A stretch of DNA of 64,000 nt from Helcococcus kunzii ATCC 51366 (GTDB lineage Bacteria > Bacillota > Clostridia > Tissierellales > Peptoniphilaceae), in contig NZ_JH601088.1 in assembly GCF_000245755.1 (NCBI RefSeq), positions 348,244 through 412,243 of the forward strand, given 5' to 3'. Below are positions 36,966 through 45,735 of the stretch, piece by piece. Numbering within the stretch: position 1 is the first letter of the stretch; every line of letters begins with the position of its first letter. The notes under the pieces were generated by a model that was given only the letters and a program-made list of their open reading frames with translations, was not told the DNA's origin and did not search any database. The translations under genes and the position numbers were made by a program.

Positions 36966-36992
36966 GATAAATGATAATGATTATTGTTTATC
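36966..36992. promoter_or_regulatory. Fur/PerR-like operator in front of the deacetylase operon
   Basis: GATAAATGATAA and TTATTGTTTATC form an imperfect palindrome; the centre TGATAATGATTATTG matches the 7-1-7 Fur box TGATAATnATTATCA at 13 of 15 positions. On the minus strand it lies immediately after a TGATAAAAT extended -10 (37001-37009), where a bound repressor would block initiation. The rest of the 260-bp divergent region shows no gene. Confidence 0.55.
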
Positions 36993-37166
36993 TACGAATT
37001 ATTTTATCATAAATTATCAGATTTTGTGTTACGATTATGTTACAATATTATTAAATAAACAAATATTTCAAAAAAATTTTATCAATTCTGCTAAATTTAG
37101 CTTATAAAAAATATTAAAAAAAATAAATATTTAAATTAACATAAAAATTTCATAAGGGGAGAATGT

Positions 37167-38663
37167 ATGGAAAATAAAATTATTGTTGGTAAAGATTTCG
37201 AAGTAAATCTTTCTAAATTAAATAGACATGGTTTTATCACAGGTGCAACTGGATCTGGTAAAACTGTTACATTAAAAGTTTTTGCTGAAAATTTAGCAAA
37301 AAATGGCGTACCAGTTTTTCTTTCAGATATAAAAGGTGATATATCAAGTGTAATTGAACCAGGAGAAGTCAACGAATCAATAGAAAATAGAATAAAAGAG
37401 ATTGGTTTGGACGATTATGAAAATAGAAAATTTGACGCAGAATTTTTTGATGTATTTGGGGAAAAAGGCATTCCATTAAGAACTACTATTTCAGAAATGG
37501 GGCCTATATTATTATCAAAATTATTAGGATTAAATAACATTCAAGAGGGTATATTAAATATTGCTTTTAAACTTGCTGATGAAAGACAACTTTTATTAGT
37601 TGATATAAAAGACCTAAGAGCAATATTAAATTTCGTTAATGAAAATAAAGATGAATTATCTAGCCATTATGGAAACATTTCTTCTGCATCCGTTGGTGCA
37701 ATCTTAAGATCATTACTAGTGATTGAGCAACAAGGTGGAGATGTATTTTTCGGTGAACCAGCTTTTGATATAAAAGATTTGATGAAGACAAACTCTTCTG
37801 GAGAAGGTGTCATTAATATTTTATCTAGTAAAAAATTATTTGAATATCCTGCTTTATATAATACATTCTTACTATGGCTTTTATCTGAATTATATGAAAA
37901 TTTACCAGAAGAAGGCGACTTAGATAAGCCAAAAATTGTATTTTTCTTTGACGAAGCACATTTACTTTTTGATGAAGCCGATACTGTATTATTTGAATTA
38001 GTTGAAAAGATTGTTAGATTGATAAGATCTAAAGGTGTGGGAATATTTTTTGTTACACAAAAATCTACGGACATTCCTGATGATATTTTGAGCCAATTAA
38101 GTAATAGAGTTCAACATTCTTTAAGAGCATATACTCCTAAAGAACAAAAAGAAGTAAAAGCTATTGCAGAATCATTTAGACAAGAAGAAGGTATGGATTT
38201 AGTAGAAGAAATTTTAAATCTTAAAACAGGAGAAGCAATTGTTTCAGTTTTAGATGATGATTCTAAGCCAACACCAGCCAAAAAAACATTAATTTGTCCA
38301 CCAGAGTCAAAACTCGGTGAAATTGATGAGTCTGCAATTTTGAAAATCGTTAATTCTTCTCAATTTTATGAAAAATATATTGAAGCGATCGACCCAGAAT
38401 CTGCATATGAAATATTAAGCAGAGAAAAGGAAGAAAAGATTCAACAAGAATTAAAAGCGAAACAAGAAGAAGAAATGAGAATTGCTGAAGAAAAAAGGTT
38501 AAAAGAGATTCAAAAGCAAGAGGAAAGACAACAAAAAGAAGAAACTAGAAAGAGAAATAAGACATCTATCTTTGAAAGATTTACCAATAATGTAATTGGT
38601 TCAGTTGGTAGAACGATAGGAAGAGAGATTACAAGAGGTATTTTCGGTACAAAAAGAAGATAA
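37167..38663 (+). CDS. HerA-like ATPase (DUF853 family)
   Basis: A 498-residue P-loop protein of the DUF853/YjgR type, related to the HerA/FtsK ATPases. Walker A is 'GFITGATGSGKTVTLKVFAE' and Walker B is 'IVFFFDEAHLLFDEAD'; 'GVGIFFVTQKSTDIPDDILS' and 'LSNRVQHSLRAYTPKEQKEV' are typical family segments. Residues ~415-465 are a Glu/Lys/Gln-rich coiled coil, and the C-terminus is basic. The cellular role of the family is not established. It begins with AAGGGGAGAATGT and is followed by a thioredoxin-like lipoprotein gene. Confidence 0.88.
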   Translation: MENKIIVGKDFEVNLSKLNRHGFITGATGSGKTVTLKVFAENLAKNGVPVFLSDIKGDISSVIEPGEVNESIENRIKEIGLDDYENRKFDAEFFDVFGEKGIPLRTTISEMGPILLSKLLGLNNIQEGILNIAFKLADERQLLLVDIKDLRAILNFVNENKDELSSHYGNISSASVGAILRSLLVIEQQGGDVFFGEPAFDIKDLMKTNSSGEGVINILSSKKLFEYPALYNTFLLWLLSELYENLPEEGDLDKPKIVFFFDEAHLLFDEADTVLFELVEKIVRLIRSKGVGIFFVTQKSTDIPDDILSQLSNRVQHSLRAYTPKEQKEVKAIAESFRQEEGMDLVEEILNLKTGEAIVSVLDDDSKPTPAKKTLICPPESKLGEIDESAILKIVNSSQFYEKYIEAIDPESAYEILSREKEEKIQQELKAKQEEEMRIAEEKRLKEIQKQEERQQKEETRKRNKTSIFERFTNNVIGSVGRTIGREITRGIFGTKRR

Positions 38664-38675
38664 TATGGGAGTTAT

Positions 38676-39461
38676 ATGAAAAAGATAATAAAAATTAGTC
38701 TAATATTTGTTTTATTATTTGCATTGTCAGCATGCTCAAATAATAAAGAAACAGAGCAAGAATCCACTAAGGAAAGTTCTGAAGAAAAAATCAAAATTAA
38801 TGAAATTGATAAATCTGAATACAAAAATATTGAAAATGGAGGTTTTTTTGTAAATAATAAGGGTGTTGTGGTAGATAAAAAAGATACTCAAGGCTATAAA
38901 ATTGTAGAGTGGTATTTTGATCCATTATGCCCATCTTGTATGCAAATTGAAGAAAAAACAAGCCCATATCTATTTGGAATTATGGGGGAAAAAACTTTAA
39001 TAAATTATAAGCCATTAACTTTTTTAGGTAGAACAAAAAATGACGATCCTAAAAATCCAGCAATAACATACTCAGATGTTATGTCATCAATTATTCTATC
39101 TATGGCGGAAAATGACCCTGAATTAGTAAGTAAATACATTGTAAAAGTTGTAAATAAGAATTTTGTGGATTCAATTTCAAAGTTAAACGATACTGAAAAA
39201 CAAAATGAAGCTATGAAAAATGTCTATACAAAAGATTTATCTGGTACAAAATGGGATAAAATCAAAGAAGATATGGATAAGACAATGATTACTGCGAGAA
39301 ATTTAACTAATTATGTTAAAAATGACGAAGAATTAAAAGAAAAAACTTTAGATGGTAGTTTATCAGTACCATTAATTTATGTTCGTGGTGAAGAAAAAAT
39401 ATTAGATATTTACCAAGAAAATATGGACTATAGACCATTATTAGAAGAAAAATTAAAATAA
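38676..39461 (+). CDS. DsbA-like thioredoxin-fold lipoprotein
   Basis: A 261-residue lipoprotein (lipobox LSAC, Cys at residue 20) with a DsbA-like thioredoxin fold: the Cys-Pro-Ser-Cys motif in 'YFDPLCPSCMQIEEKTSPYL', a helical insertion, and a cis-Pro segment 'LSVPLIYVRGE'. It would act outside the membrane on disulfides of exported proteins. It is the second thioredoxin-like lipoprotein of this window (the other has CEFC). It follows the HerA-like gene by 12 bp. Confidence 0.85.
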   Translation: MKKIIKISLIFVLLFALSACSNNKETEQESTKESSEEKIKINEIDKSEYKNIENGGFFVNNKGVVVDKKDTQGYKIVEWYFDPLCPSCMQIEEKTSPYLFGIMGEKTLINYKPLTFLGRTKNDDPKNPAITYSDVMSSIILSMAENDPELVSKYIVKVVNKNFVDSISKLNDTEKQNEAMKNVYTKDLSGTKWDKIKEDMDKTMITARNLTNYVKNDEELKEKTLDGSLSVPLIYVRGEEKILDIYQENMDYRPLLEEKLK

Positions 39462-39476
39462 TTTATCTTAAATAGA

Positions 39477-39525
39477 GGAGCTATTGCAAAATAATCAAAA
39501 AGTTATTTTACAATAGCTCCTTTTT
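39477..39525. terminator. Terminator shared by convergent genes
   Basis: GGAGCTATTGCAAAATAA pairs with TTATTTTACAATAGCTCC, followed by TTTTT. The right arm lies inside the last codons of the convergent dCMP deaminase gene. Confidence 0.85.
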
Positions 39526-39951
39526 AAATTCATCAATTTGAATATGAGGTATATGGTTATTGTCTAATAGCTCTAAGGCGTATTCATCGACCCTGTAAGC
39601 TTCTTTATAGATGATTTTTGATATACCAGCCTGTATCAATGCTTTAGTGCAATTTAGGCATGGGAAATGCGTTACATAGCACACACTATTTTTAACTGAA
39701 ATACCTTCTTTAGCACAGTAGATAAGTGCGTTTATTTCAGCATGAATTGTCGCTATGCAATGTCCATCTCTCATTTTATGACCAATTTCATCACATTGTG
39801 GATTACCAGAAATAGAGCCGTTATATCCTGTAGAAACAATTCTATTGTCTTTGTTTACTAAAACACATCCAACATAAGCGCGGTCGCATGTACCTCTCTC
39901 TGAAACAATTTCTGCAATATTCATAAAGTATTCTTCCCAAGATCTTCTCAT
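39508..39951 (-). CDS. dCMP deaminase (ComEB-like)
   Basis: A 147-residue zinc-dependent cytidine/deoxycytidylate deaminase that converts dCMP to dUMP for thymidylate synthesis. The zinc site is formed by His-Ala-Glu in 'ATIHAEINALIYCA' and Pro-Cys-x-x-Cys in 'THFPCLNCTKALI'; 'YVGCVLVNKDNRIVSTGYNG' is the typical start of the fold. The start is placed at 39951 because the upstream ATG is within the AGGAGG-type site. It is similar in size to ComEB of Bacillus. Confidence 0.93.
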   Translation of the reverse strand: MRRSWEEYFMNIAEIVSERGTCDRAYVGCVLVNKDNRIVSTGYNGSISGNPQCDEIGHKMRDGHCIATIHAEINALIYCAKEGISVKNSVCYVTHFPCLNCTKALIQAGISKIIYKEAYRVDEYALELLDNNHIPHIQIDEFKKELL

Positions 39952-40024
39952 AATAACCTCCAAGCATTACTTATCTATATTCTAACACATATAAGCTTAA
40001 TATAATACAATTTTATTTATATTA

Positions 40025-40033
40025 TGATATAAT
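40025..40033 (+). promoter_or_regulatory. Extended -10 promoter of the glycogen phosphorylase gene
   Basis: TGATATAAT with TATAAT at 40028-40033, 36 bp before the start codon. Confidence 0.5.
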
Positions 40034-40068
40034 AAATTTGCTGAATAATATTTTTATCAGGAGGATTT

Positions 40069-42450
40069 ATGAAGGATTTTAACGAACAGAATTTTAAGGA
40101 GCAATTTAAGCTCAATCTAGAAAGAAAATATGTTAAAAGTTTTGAAGATGCCGACAGATTTGAGAAATATAGTGCACTTTCAGAAACTATAATGGATTTG
40201 ATTACAAAAAATTGGACAGAAACAAATAAACAAAACAAAGATAAAAGAAACGCATATTATTTTTCAGCAGAATTTTTAATTGGTAGATCATTAGGAAATA
40301 ATTTATTAAATTTAGGTATTTTAGACGAAGTAAAATCAATTTTAAAAGATTTAGACATTGATTTTGATGAAATAGAAGACGAAGAAGATGATGCAGCATT
40401 AGGTAATGGTGGACTAGGTAGATTAGCAGCATGCTTTATGGAATCAGGTGCGACAGAAGGGCTAAATCTACACGGATATGGAGTTAGATATTCACAAGGT
40501 ATTTTCAAACAAAGATTTGAGAATGGGTTCCAAAAAGAATATGGTGATGCATGGACCGAAAGAGGAGATTTCTGGTCACTAAGGAAAGAAAGTGAATCAC
40601 AAATTGTAAACTTTAGAAATTTCAGCGTGAAAGCGGTTCCGTACGATGTTCCGATAGTTGGATATGAAAATGGGGTAGTAAATACATTGAGACTATGGCA
40701 GTCAGAACCTATCGAAAATGGTGGTTTTGATTTTGAAGATTTCAATGATTTTAGATATGATAAATCTTTAAGTGAAAAAAATAGAGCTGAAGATATCACA
40801 AGAGTACTTTACCCAAATGACAATATTAGAGCGGGTAAATTATTGAGATTGCAACAACAATATTTCTTTGTATCAGCTTCCATACAAGAATTGATACAAA
40901 AATATAAAAAAGCACATCCAGAAGATACAGACTTCAAAAATTTTGACAAATATCATGTATTTCAATTAAATGACACTCATCCAGTGATAGCCATTCCAGA
41001 AATCATTAGAATATTACTTGATGAAGAAAATATGTCATGGGATGATGCCTTCGGTGTTGCATCAAAAGTATTTGCATTTACAAATCATACTGTTTTACAA
41101 GAAGCTTTAGAGAAATGGAACTTAGACTTAATCCATGAAGTTTCACCAAGAGCGGTTGATATTATCAAAGAAATTGATAGAAGATTAATGGAAACATTAA
41201 AAAATGAAGGCTACACAATTGAAGAAATGGAACCATATAGAATTGTAAGGGATGATTATGTAGAAATGGCATTTTTAGCAACTTACTTGTCAACAAGTAT
41301 CAATGGTGTTGCTGAGATACATTCACAAATCTTAAAAGATCAAACATTAAATCAATGGTACAAGCTATATCCTGAAAAATTCAATAACAAGACAAATGGG
41401 GTAACTCCAAGAAGATGGTTACAATATGCTAACCCAGAGTTAACTTCATATGTTGATGAATTATTAGGAAATGAAGAATGGAAACATGACTTAACAAAAT
41501 TAGTAGAATTAGAAAAATTCAAAGATGATGAAGAAGTGTTAAATAAATTTAATGAAATAAAACATGAAAAGAAAGTTCAATTAGCTAAATATATTAAGAA
41601 ATATGAAGGCATCGAAATTGATCCTAATTCAATCTTTGACATTCAAATTAAGAGACTACACGAATATAAGAGACAATTATTAAATGCTCTTAACATTCTT
41701 CATATGTATTATGAATTAAAAGAAAATCCAGATTTGGACATTTACCCAAGAACATTTATCTTCGGTGCAAAAGCCGCTCCAGGATACTTTAGAGCAAAAG
41801 GTATCATTAAGTTTATCAATGAAATAAGTCAAATGATAAACAATGACCCTGAAGTAAACAAAAAATTAAAAGTAGTATTTGTACAAAACTATAGAGTTTC
41901 ATATGCGGAAAAACTATTCCCAGCAGCTGATATTTCTGAACAAATCTCTACTGCAGGAAAAGAAGCAAGTGGTACAGGAAACATGAAATTCATGATGAAT
42001 GCTACTGTTACACTTGGTACTTTAGATGGTGCAAATGTTGAAATCTTCAGAGAAGCTGGATTAGATAATAACTATCTATTTGGATTGAAAGAAGAGGAAA
42101 TAAGAGAAATTGAATCAACTTATGATCCTGTTAAAATCTATGAAGAAAATGAAAATGTTAAGAGAGTTGTTGATGCATTATTGAAAGAAGAAAAAATTTC
42201 AGATAATGGTACAAATCATTTCTTAGATATTTACAATAGCTTAGTTGATTCAAAAGACAACGACAGAGCAGACGTATACTATTTATTAGCTGATTTCGAT
42301 TCATATGTAGAAGCTCAAGCTAAAGTTGACGCTGACTTTAGAAATAGAAAAGAATGGGCTAAAAAATGTCTAATAAACATGGCAAATAGTGGTATGTTTT
42401 CATCTGATAGAACTATTAGACAATATGCAGAAGAAATTTGGCACATATAA
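40069..42450 (+). CDS. glgP: Glycogen/alpha-glucan phosphorylase
   Basis: A 793-residue PLP-dependent phosphorylase that releases glucose-1-phosphate from alpha-1,4-glucans. Conserved segments include 'LGNGGLGRLAACFMES', 'QLNDTHPVIAIPEI', 'KTNGVTPRRWLQYANPEL' and the PLP-binding region 'STAGKEASGTGNMKFMMN' followed by 'LDGANVEI'. Length and order match the family. No glycogen-synthesis genes are nearby, so it may act on maltodextrins. The ribosome-binding site is AGGAGG. It is followed after 67 bp by the aldolase gene. Confidence 0.96.
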   Translation: MKDFNEQNFKEQFKLNLERKYVKSFEDADRFEKYSALSETIMDLITKNWTETNKQNKDKRNAYYFSAEFLIGRSLGNNLLNLGILDEVKSILKDLDIDFDEIEDEEDDAALGNGGLGRLAACFMESGATEGLNLHGYGVRYSQGIFKQRFENGFQKEYGDAWTERGDFWSLRKESESQIVNFRNFSVKAVPYDVPIVGYENGVVNTLRLWQSEPIENGGFDFEDFNDFRYDKSLSEKNRAEDITRVLYPNDNIRAGKLLRLQQQYFFVSASIQELIQKYKKAHPEDTDFKNFDKYHVFQLNDTHPVIAIPEIIRILLDEENMSWDDAFGVASKVFAFTNHTVLQEALEKWNLDLIHEVSPRAVDIIKEIDRRLMETLKNEGYTIEEMEPYRIVRDDYVEMAFLATYLSTSINGVAEIHSQILKDQTLNQWYKLYPEKFNNKTNGVTPRRWLQYANPELTSYVDELLGNEEWKHDLTKLVELEKFKDDEEVLNKFNEIKHEKKVQLAKYIKKYEGIEIDPNSIFDIQIKRLHEYKRQLLNALNILHMYYELKENPDLDIYPRTFIFGAKAAPGYFRAKGIIKFINEISQMINNDPEVNKKLKVVFVQNYRVSYAEKLFPAADISEQISTAGKEASGTGNMKFMMNATVTLGTLDGANVEIFREAGLDNNYLFGLKEEEIREIESTYDPVKIYEENENVKRVVDALLKEEKISDNGTNHFLDIYNSLVDSKDNDRADVYYLLADFDSYVEAQAKVDADFRNRKEWAKKCLINMANSGMFSSDRTIRQYAEEIWHI

Positions 42451-42517
42451 TATTTGTTAAATTAAAGATTTAGTTGTATAATTTAAGAGTAAACAAAAGA
42501 AAATTTTAGGAGGACAT

Positions 42518-43384
42518 ATGCCATTAGTAGAAGCAGGAGCTATGTTAAAAAAAGCTTTAGAAGGAAAGTACGCAGTAGGACAATTCAATATTAACAATTT
42601 GGAATGGACAAAATCCATATTACTTGCATGTGAAGAAGTAAAATCACCAGTTATCTTAGGTGTTTCAGAAGGTGCAAACAAATATATGGGTGGATTTAAC
42701 ACAGTTGTTGGTATGGTAAAGGGTTTAATGACAGACTTAAACATTACTGTTCCAGTTGCAATTCACTTAGATCATGGTTCATACGAAGGTGCACAAAAAG
42801 CAATAGAAGCTGGTTTCACATCAGTTATGTTTGACGGTTCACACTATGATATTGAAGAAAACTTAGAAAAAACAAGAGAAATTGTTAAATTAGCACACGA
42901 AAAAGGTATTTCAGTAGAAGCTGAAGTAGGATCAATCGGTGGTGAAGAAGACGGTGTTATCGGTAGAGGTGAAGTTGCAGACCCTCAAGAATGTTTACAA
43001 TTAGTAGAATGCGGAATTGATTTCTTAGCAGCTGGTATTGGTAATATTCACGGTGCATACCCAGAAAACTGGGAAGGTCTAGACTTAGAAGTTTTAGCTG
43101 AAATCCAAAAAACAGTAGGAGAAGTACCAATGGTATTACATGGTGGTACTGGTATTCCAGCTGAAATGGTACAAGATGCTATTAAATTAGGTATCTCAAA
43201 AGTTAATGTTAACACAGAATTACAATGGGCATTTGCTGAAGAAGTAAGAAATTACATCGAAGCAGGAAAAGATAAAGAAGGTAAAGGCTTTGACCCAAGA
43301 AAGATCTTAGCAAAACCTGCAGAAGCTATTATTGCAATGGTTAAAGAAAAGATTGAAATCTTTGGATCAGCAAATCAAGCATAA
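42518..43384 (+). CDS. fba: Class II fructose-bisphosphate aldolase
   Basis: A 288-residue zinc-dependent aldolase that splits fructose-1,6-bisphosphate in glycolysis. Typical segments are 'YAVGQFNINNLEWTKSI', the zinc-site 'VAIHLDHGSYEGAQKAIEAG', 'MFDGSHYDIEENLEKT', 'GGEEDGVIGRGEVADP', 'GNIHGAYP' and 'LHGGTGIPAEMVQDAI'. Codon use is biased to a few frequent codons, which suggests high expression. The gene has its own AGGAGG site. Confidence 0.96.
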   Translation: MPLVEAGAMLKKALEGKYAVGQFNINNLEWTKSILLACEEVKSPVILGVSEGANKYMGGFNTVVGMVKGLMTDLNITVPVAIHLDHGSYEGAQKAIEAGFTSVMFDGSHYDIEENLEKTREIVKLAHEKGISVEAEVGSIGGEEDGVIGRGEVADPQECLQLVECGIDFLAAGIGNIHGAYPENWEGLDLEVLAEIQKTVGEVPMVLHGGTGIPAEMVQDAIKLGISKVNVNTELQWAFAEEVRNYIEAGKDKEGKGFDPRKILAKPAEAIIAMVKEKIEIFGSANQA

Positions 43385-43398
43385 TTAATAATATCTGT

Positions 43399-43440
43399 AC
43401 AACAGCTGTACCAATTGGTATAGCTGTTGTATTAATTTAA
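43399..43440 (+). terminator. Terminator-like hairpin after fba
   Basis: ACAACAGCT and AGCTGTTGT pair, with an inner TACCAATTGGTA; the following ATTAATTT is only a weak T tract. Confidence 0.6.
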
Positions 43441-43444
43441 AGGC

Positions 43445-43487
43445 TCAACAATATCTGTTGGATTTTATATCCAGCCGATATTGTTGA
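43445..43487 (+). repeat. CAATATC-GTTGG family hairpin
   Basis: TCAACAATATCTGTTGGA (43445-43462) pairs with TCCAGCCGATATTGTTGA (43470-43487) over a 7-nt loop. It belongs to the same family as the elements near 3.32 and 19.70 kb. The rest of the 240 bp before rho shows no gene. Confidence 0.75.
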
Positions 43488-43622
43488 ACTAATTTAAATA
43501 TTAAATAATTTGATTTAATAAGCTAATCAATATAATATATAATCAAGATAGAGATACGATAATTTCAATATAAAAATAAAGAAGGATGGATATAATCAAT
43601 CATTCTAGAAGATAGAGGTAAA

Positions 43623-45020
43623 ATGGATATAAATAATTTAAAATCAATGAGACTAACCGAAATAAGAGAACTCGCTAAAGAGCTAGAGATAAAGTCTATA
43701 TCGAGATATAATAAGGAAGAACTAATTAATGTAATAAAGGCAACTCAGGCTGAAAATAATTCAAAATCAGAAAGTTCAAATAATTCACAATTATCAGATA
43801 ATACAGAAAAAAATCAATCAAATCACTCAAATAAAAACAATCAAAAAAATAATAGAGAAAACTCTCAAAAAGACAATAATGATACCGTTGAAATAGAAGG
43901 TTTATTAGAAGTCTTAAGTGATGGTTATGGATTTATAAGATCCGATAAATTTGAATCAGGAGAAAGTGACGTATTTGTTTCTCCGACACAAATTAGAAGA
44001 TTTAAGCTTAAAACAGGTGATTATGTAAAAGGATTGATTAGACCAACCGATGATAAGGAAAAATTTCCACCATTAATTTATGTGTTAGCACTTAATGGAA
44101 ATAGTCCGGAAAATGCCAATAAAAGAAACGATTTTGAAACATTAAAACCAATATATCCAACTTCACTTTTAAATTTAGAAGATCAACAAAATCATATTAC
44201 AAATAGAATGATTAATTTGATTGCACCAATTGGAAAAGGGCAAAGAGGTTTAATAGTTTCACCACCAAAATCAGGGAAAACAACCATTATAAAAAATATT
44301 GCAAATGCGATAGAAAAAAATCATCCTGAAGTGAAAATCTTCATTCTTTTAATTGATGAAAGACCTGAAGAAGTTACAGATATTGAAAGATCAGTCAATA
44401 AATTCACCGCAAAGAGAGGAAAACTATTTAAAACGGAAATAATAGCTTCAACATTTGATGAGCAAGTTGAAAACCACGCTAGACTTTCAGAAATGACTCT
44501 TGAAAGAGCTAAAAGATTTGTTGAAGAAGGAAAAGATGTTGTCATACTTCTAGACTCCATCACTAGAATGGCTAGAGCATACAATATTTTAACTCCATCA
44601 TCAGGTAAAACACTTTCTGGTGGTTTAGACCCGCTAGCTCTACACAAACCAAAGAGATTTTTTGGTGCTGCTAGAAATATTGAAGAGGGCGGTTCATTAA
44701 CCATTCTTGCCACATGCTTAGTCGACACAGGCTCAAGAATGGATGATATGATATACGAAGAGTTCAAAGGTACAGGAAATATGGAACTTCATCTAGATAG
44801 ATCCCTTTCTGAACTTAGAATCTTCCCAGCAATAGATATCATTAAGAGTGGTACAAGAAGAGATGACTTACTATTAACTGATGAAGAAAGAGAAGCCTTT
44901 ATAAAATTAAGACGTATGAATAAAGACCAAAGAGTCGATCAAAGTCTAACCCAATTAATCAAATTATTCCAAAATAGTAAAGATAATAACGACCTTGTAA
45001 AAACTATTAAAAATATTTAA
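43623..45020 (+). CDS. rho: Transcription termination factor Rho
   Basis: A 465-residue hexameric RNA helicase/ATPase that ends transcription. The N-terminal Rho_N helix bundle ('LTEIRELAKELEIKSISRYN') is followed by an Asn/Ser/Lys-rich insertion (~44-88), the cold-shock-like RNA-binding domain ('LLEVLSDGYGFIRSDKFESG'), Walker A 'SPPKSGKTTIIKNIANAI', and 'LIDERPEEVTDI' and 'LDSITRMARAYN'. In related Clostridia rho lies next to rpmE; here rpmE is 40 kb away. The gene is monocistronic with a strong terminator. Confidence 0.97.
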   Translation: MDINNLKSMRLTEIRELAKELEIKSISRYNKEELINVIKATQAENNSKSESSNNSQLSDNTEKNQSNHSNKNNQKNNRENSQKDNNDTVEIEGLLEVLSDGYGFIRSDKFESGESDVFVSPTQIRRFKLKTGDYVKGLIRPTDDKEKFPPLIYVLALNGNSPENANKRNDFETLKPIYPTSLLNLEDQQNHITNRMINLIAPIGKGQRGLIVSPPKSGKTTIIKNIANAIEKNHPEVKIFILLIDERPEEVTDIERSVNKFTAKRGKLFKTEIIASTFDEQVENHARLSEMTLERAKRFVEEGKDVVILLDSITRMARAYNILTPSSGKTLSGGLDPLALHKPKRFFGAARNIEEGGSLTILATCLVDTGSRMDDMIYEEFKGTGNMELHLDRSLSELRIFPAIDIIKSGTRRDDLLLTDEEREAFIKLRRMNKDQRVDQSLTQLIKLFQNSKDNNDLVKTIKNI

Positions 45021-45068
45021 CATTTATTTTGTGAAAACTTTAATAAAAAAATTTGAAAATCCTTTCAA

Positions 45069-45110
45069 AAAGCCGAGAATTTAGCGATTATTAAATCTCG
45101 GCTTTTTTAT
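45069..45110 (+). terminator. Terminator of rho
   Basis: AAAGCCGAGA and TCTCGGCTTTTTT form a strong stem; the loop ATTTAGCGATTATTAAA is partly self-complementary. Confidence 0.92.
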
Positions 45111-45145
45111 ATCCAAAAATTCTTCAAAAAATATATTGGAAAACG

Positions 45146-45174
45146 TTGACAACTCTTCAATAATTTTGTATTAT
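45146..45174 (+). promoter_or_regulatory. Strong promoter without an ORF
   Basis: TTGACA at 45146-45151 and TATTAT at 45169-45174 are exactly 17 bp apart, one of the best sigma-A promoters in the window. No reading frame follows before a terminator. Confidence 0.8.
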
Positions 45175-45180
45175 AAGAGT

Positions 45181-45304
45181 GTAAAAGATAGATAAATTTA
45201 AGACTGGCACAAATTGTTTATTCTTTTTCATCATAATTAACTCCAAAAAGCAGTTAACTGCTTTGAAGTAACCCCAAATCCAAAAGGACGATGGGGTTTT
45301 TTCA
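45181..45304 (+). ncRNA. Probable small RNA of about 120 nt, unknown class
   Basis: The RNA is bounded by the promoter above and an intrinsic terminator (AACCCCA ... TGGGGTT then TTTTT, 45269-45304, with an inner TCC-AAAA-GGA). A palindrome AAAGCAGTTAACTGCTTT (45247-45264) would form a hairpin just before the terminator; the first ~60 nt are unstructured and AU-rich. No start codon with a ribosome-binding site is inside. I do not recognise 6S, 4.5S, tmRNA or RNase P features, so it may be a regulatory RNA. It lies between rho and repeat array 2. Confidence 0.65.
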
Positions 45305-45359
45305 TGTTTAAAAATGTGCATCAACATTTGCTGTCGTGAAATAAAAATATGGGGGGATA

Positions 45360-45735
45360 ATCTACGATTACATGTGTGAATGGTAAAAATAGAAATACAC
45401 ATGTACAAATTTTCTTATAATTACATGTGTAATTGGAAAACTTGGAGATACACATGTAAACAAAAGATTGTGATTACATGTGTGAAGAGGAATATGGCGA
45501 TTAGACATGTAAGACTGTTAAAAATCTTATATATCTAAAATGGAAAATTGCAATTACATAAGTAGAGGTTCAAAAATTTTAAATGTGTAAAAAGAAAATC
45601 TTAAAATATACATGTAAAATGGTTAAAAACTCTACATGTGTAAATAAAGTATTTAGAAATACACATGTAATAATTACTTTATACGTGAATTTCTTGATTA
45701 AAACGATATACTGGAAATAATCAGGAAATATCTTA
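45360..45735 (-). repeat. Array 2 of alternating inverted ACATGT repeats, inverted copy of array 1
   Basis: Core centres lie at 45372, 45401, 45425, 45454, 45478, 45507, 45531 (degenerate, ATATAT), about 45560 (degenerate), 45583 (AAATGT), 45612, 45636 and 45665, again alternating 29 and 24 bp. Its right end carries the hairpin GAATTTCTTGATTA ... TAATCAGGAAATATC (45687-45732), matching the left-end hairpin of array 1. Read as reverse complement it aligns with array 1 through the spacers too (for example TTTCTAAATACTTTATT next to the first core). The region 45736-45911 holds only AT-rich leader sequence of kdpD. Confidence 0.9.

Noticed and set aside
45181..45304. 6S RNA, tmRNA or SRP RNA
   Set aside because: Length, structure and conserved loops of these RNAs are not seen.
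45157..45408. An 83-residue minus-strand ORF over the small RNA and array 2
   Set aside because: It covers a promoter, a terminator and repeat units and has a repeat-derived start; no ribosome-binding site.
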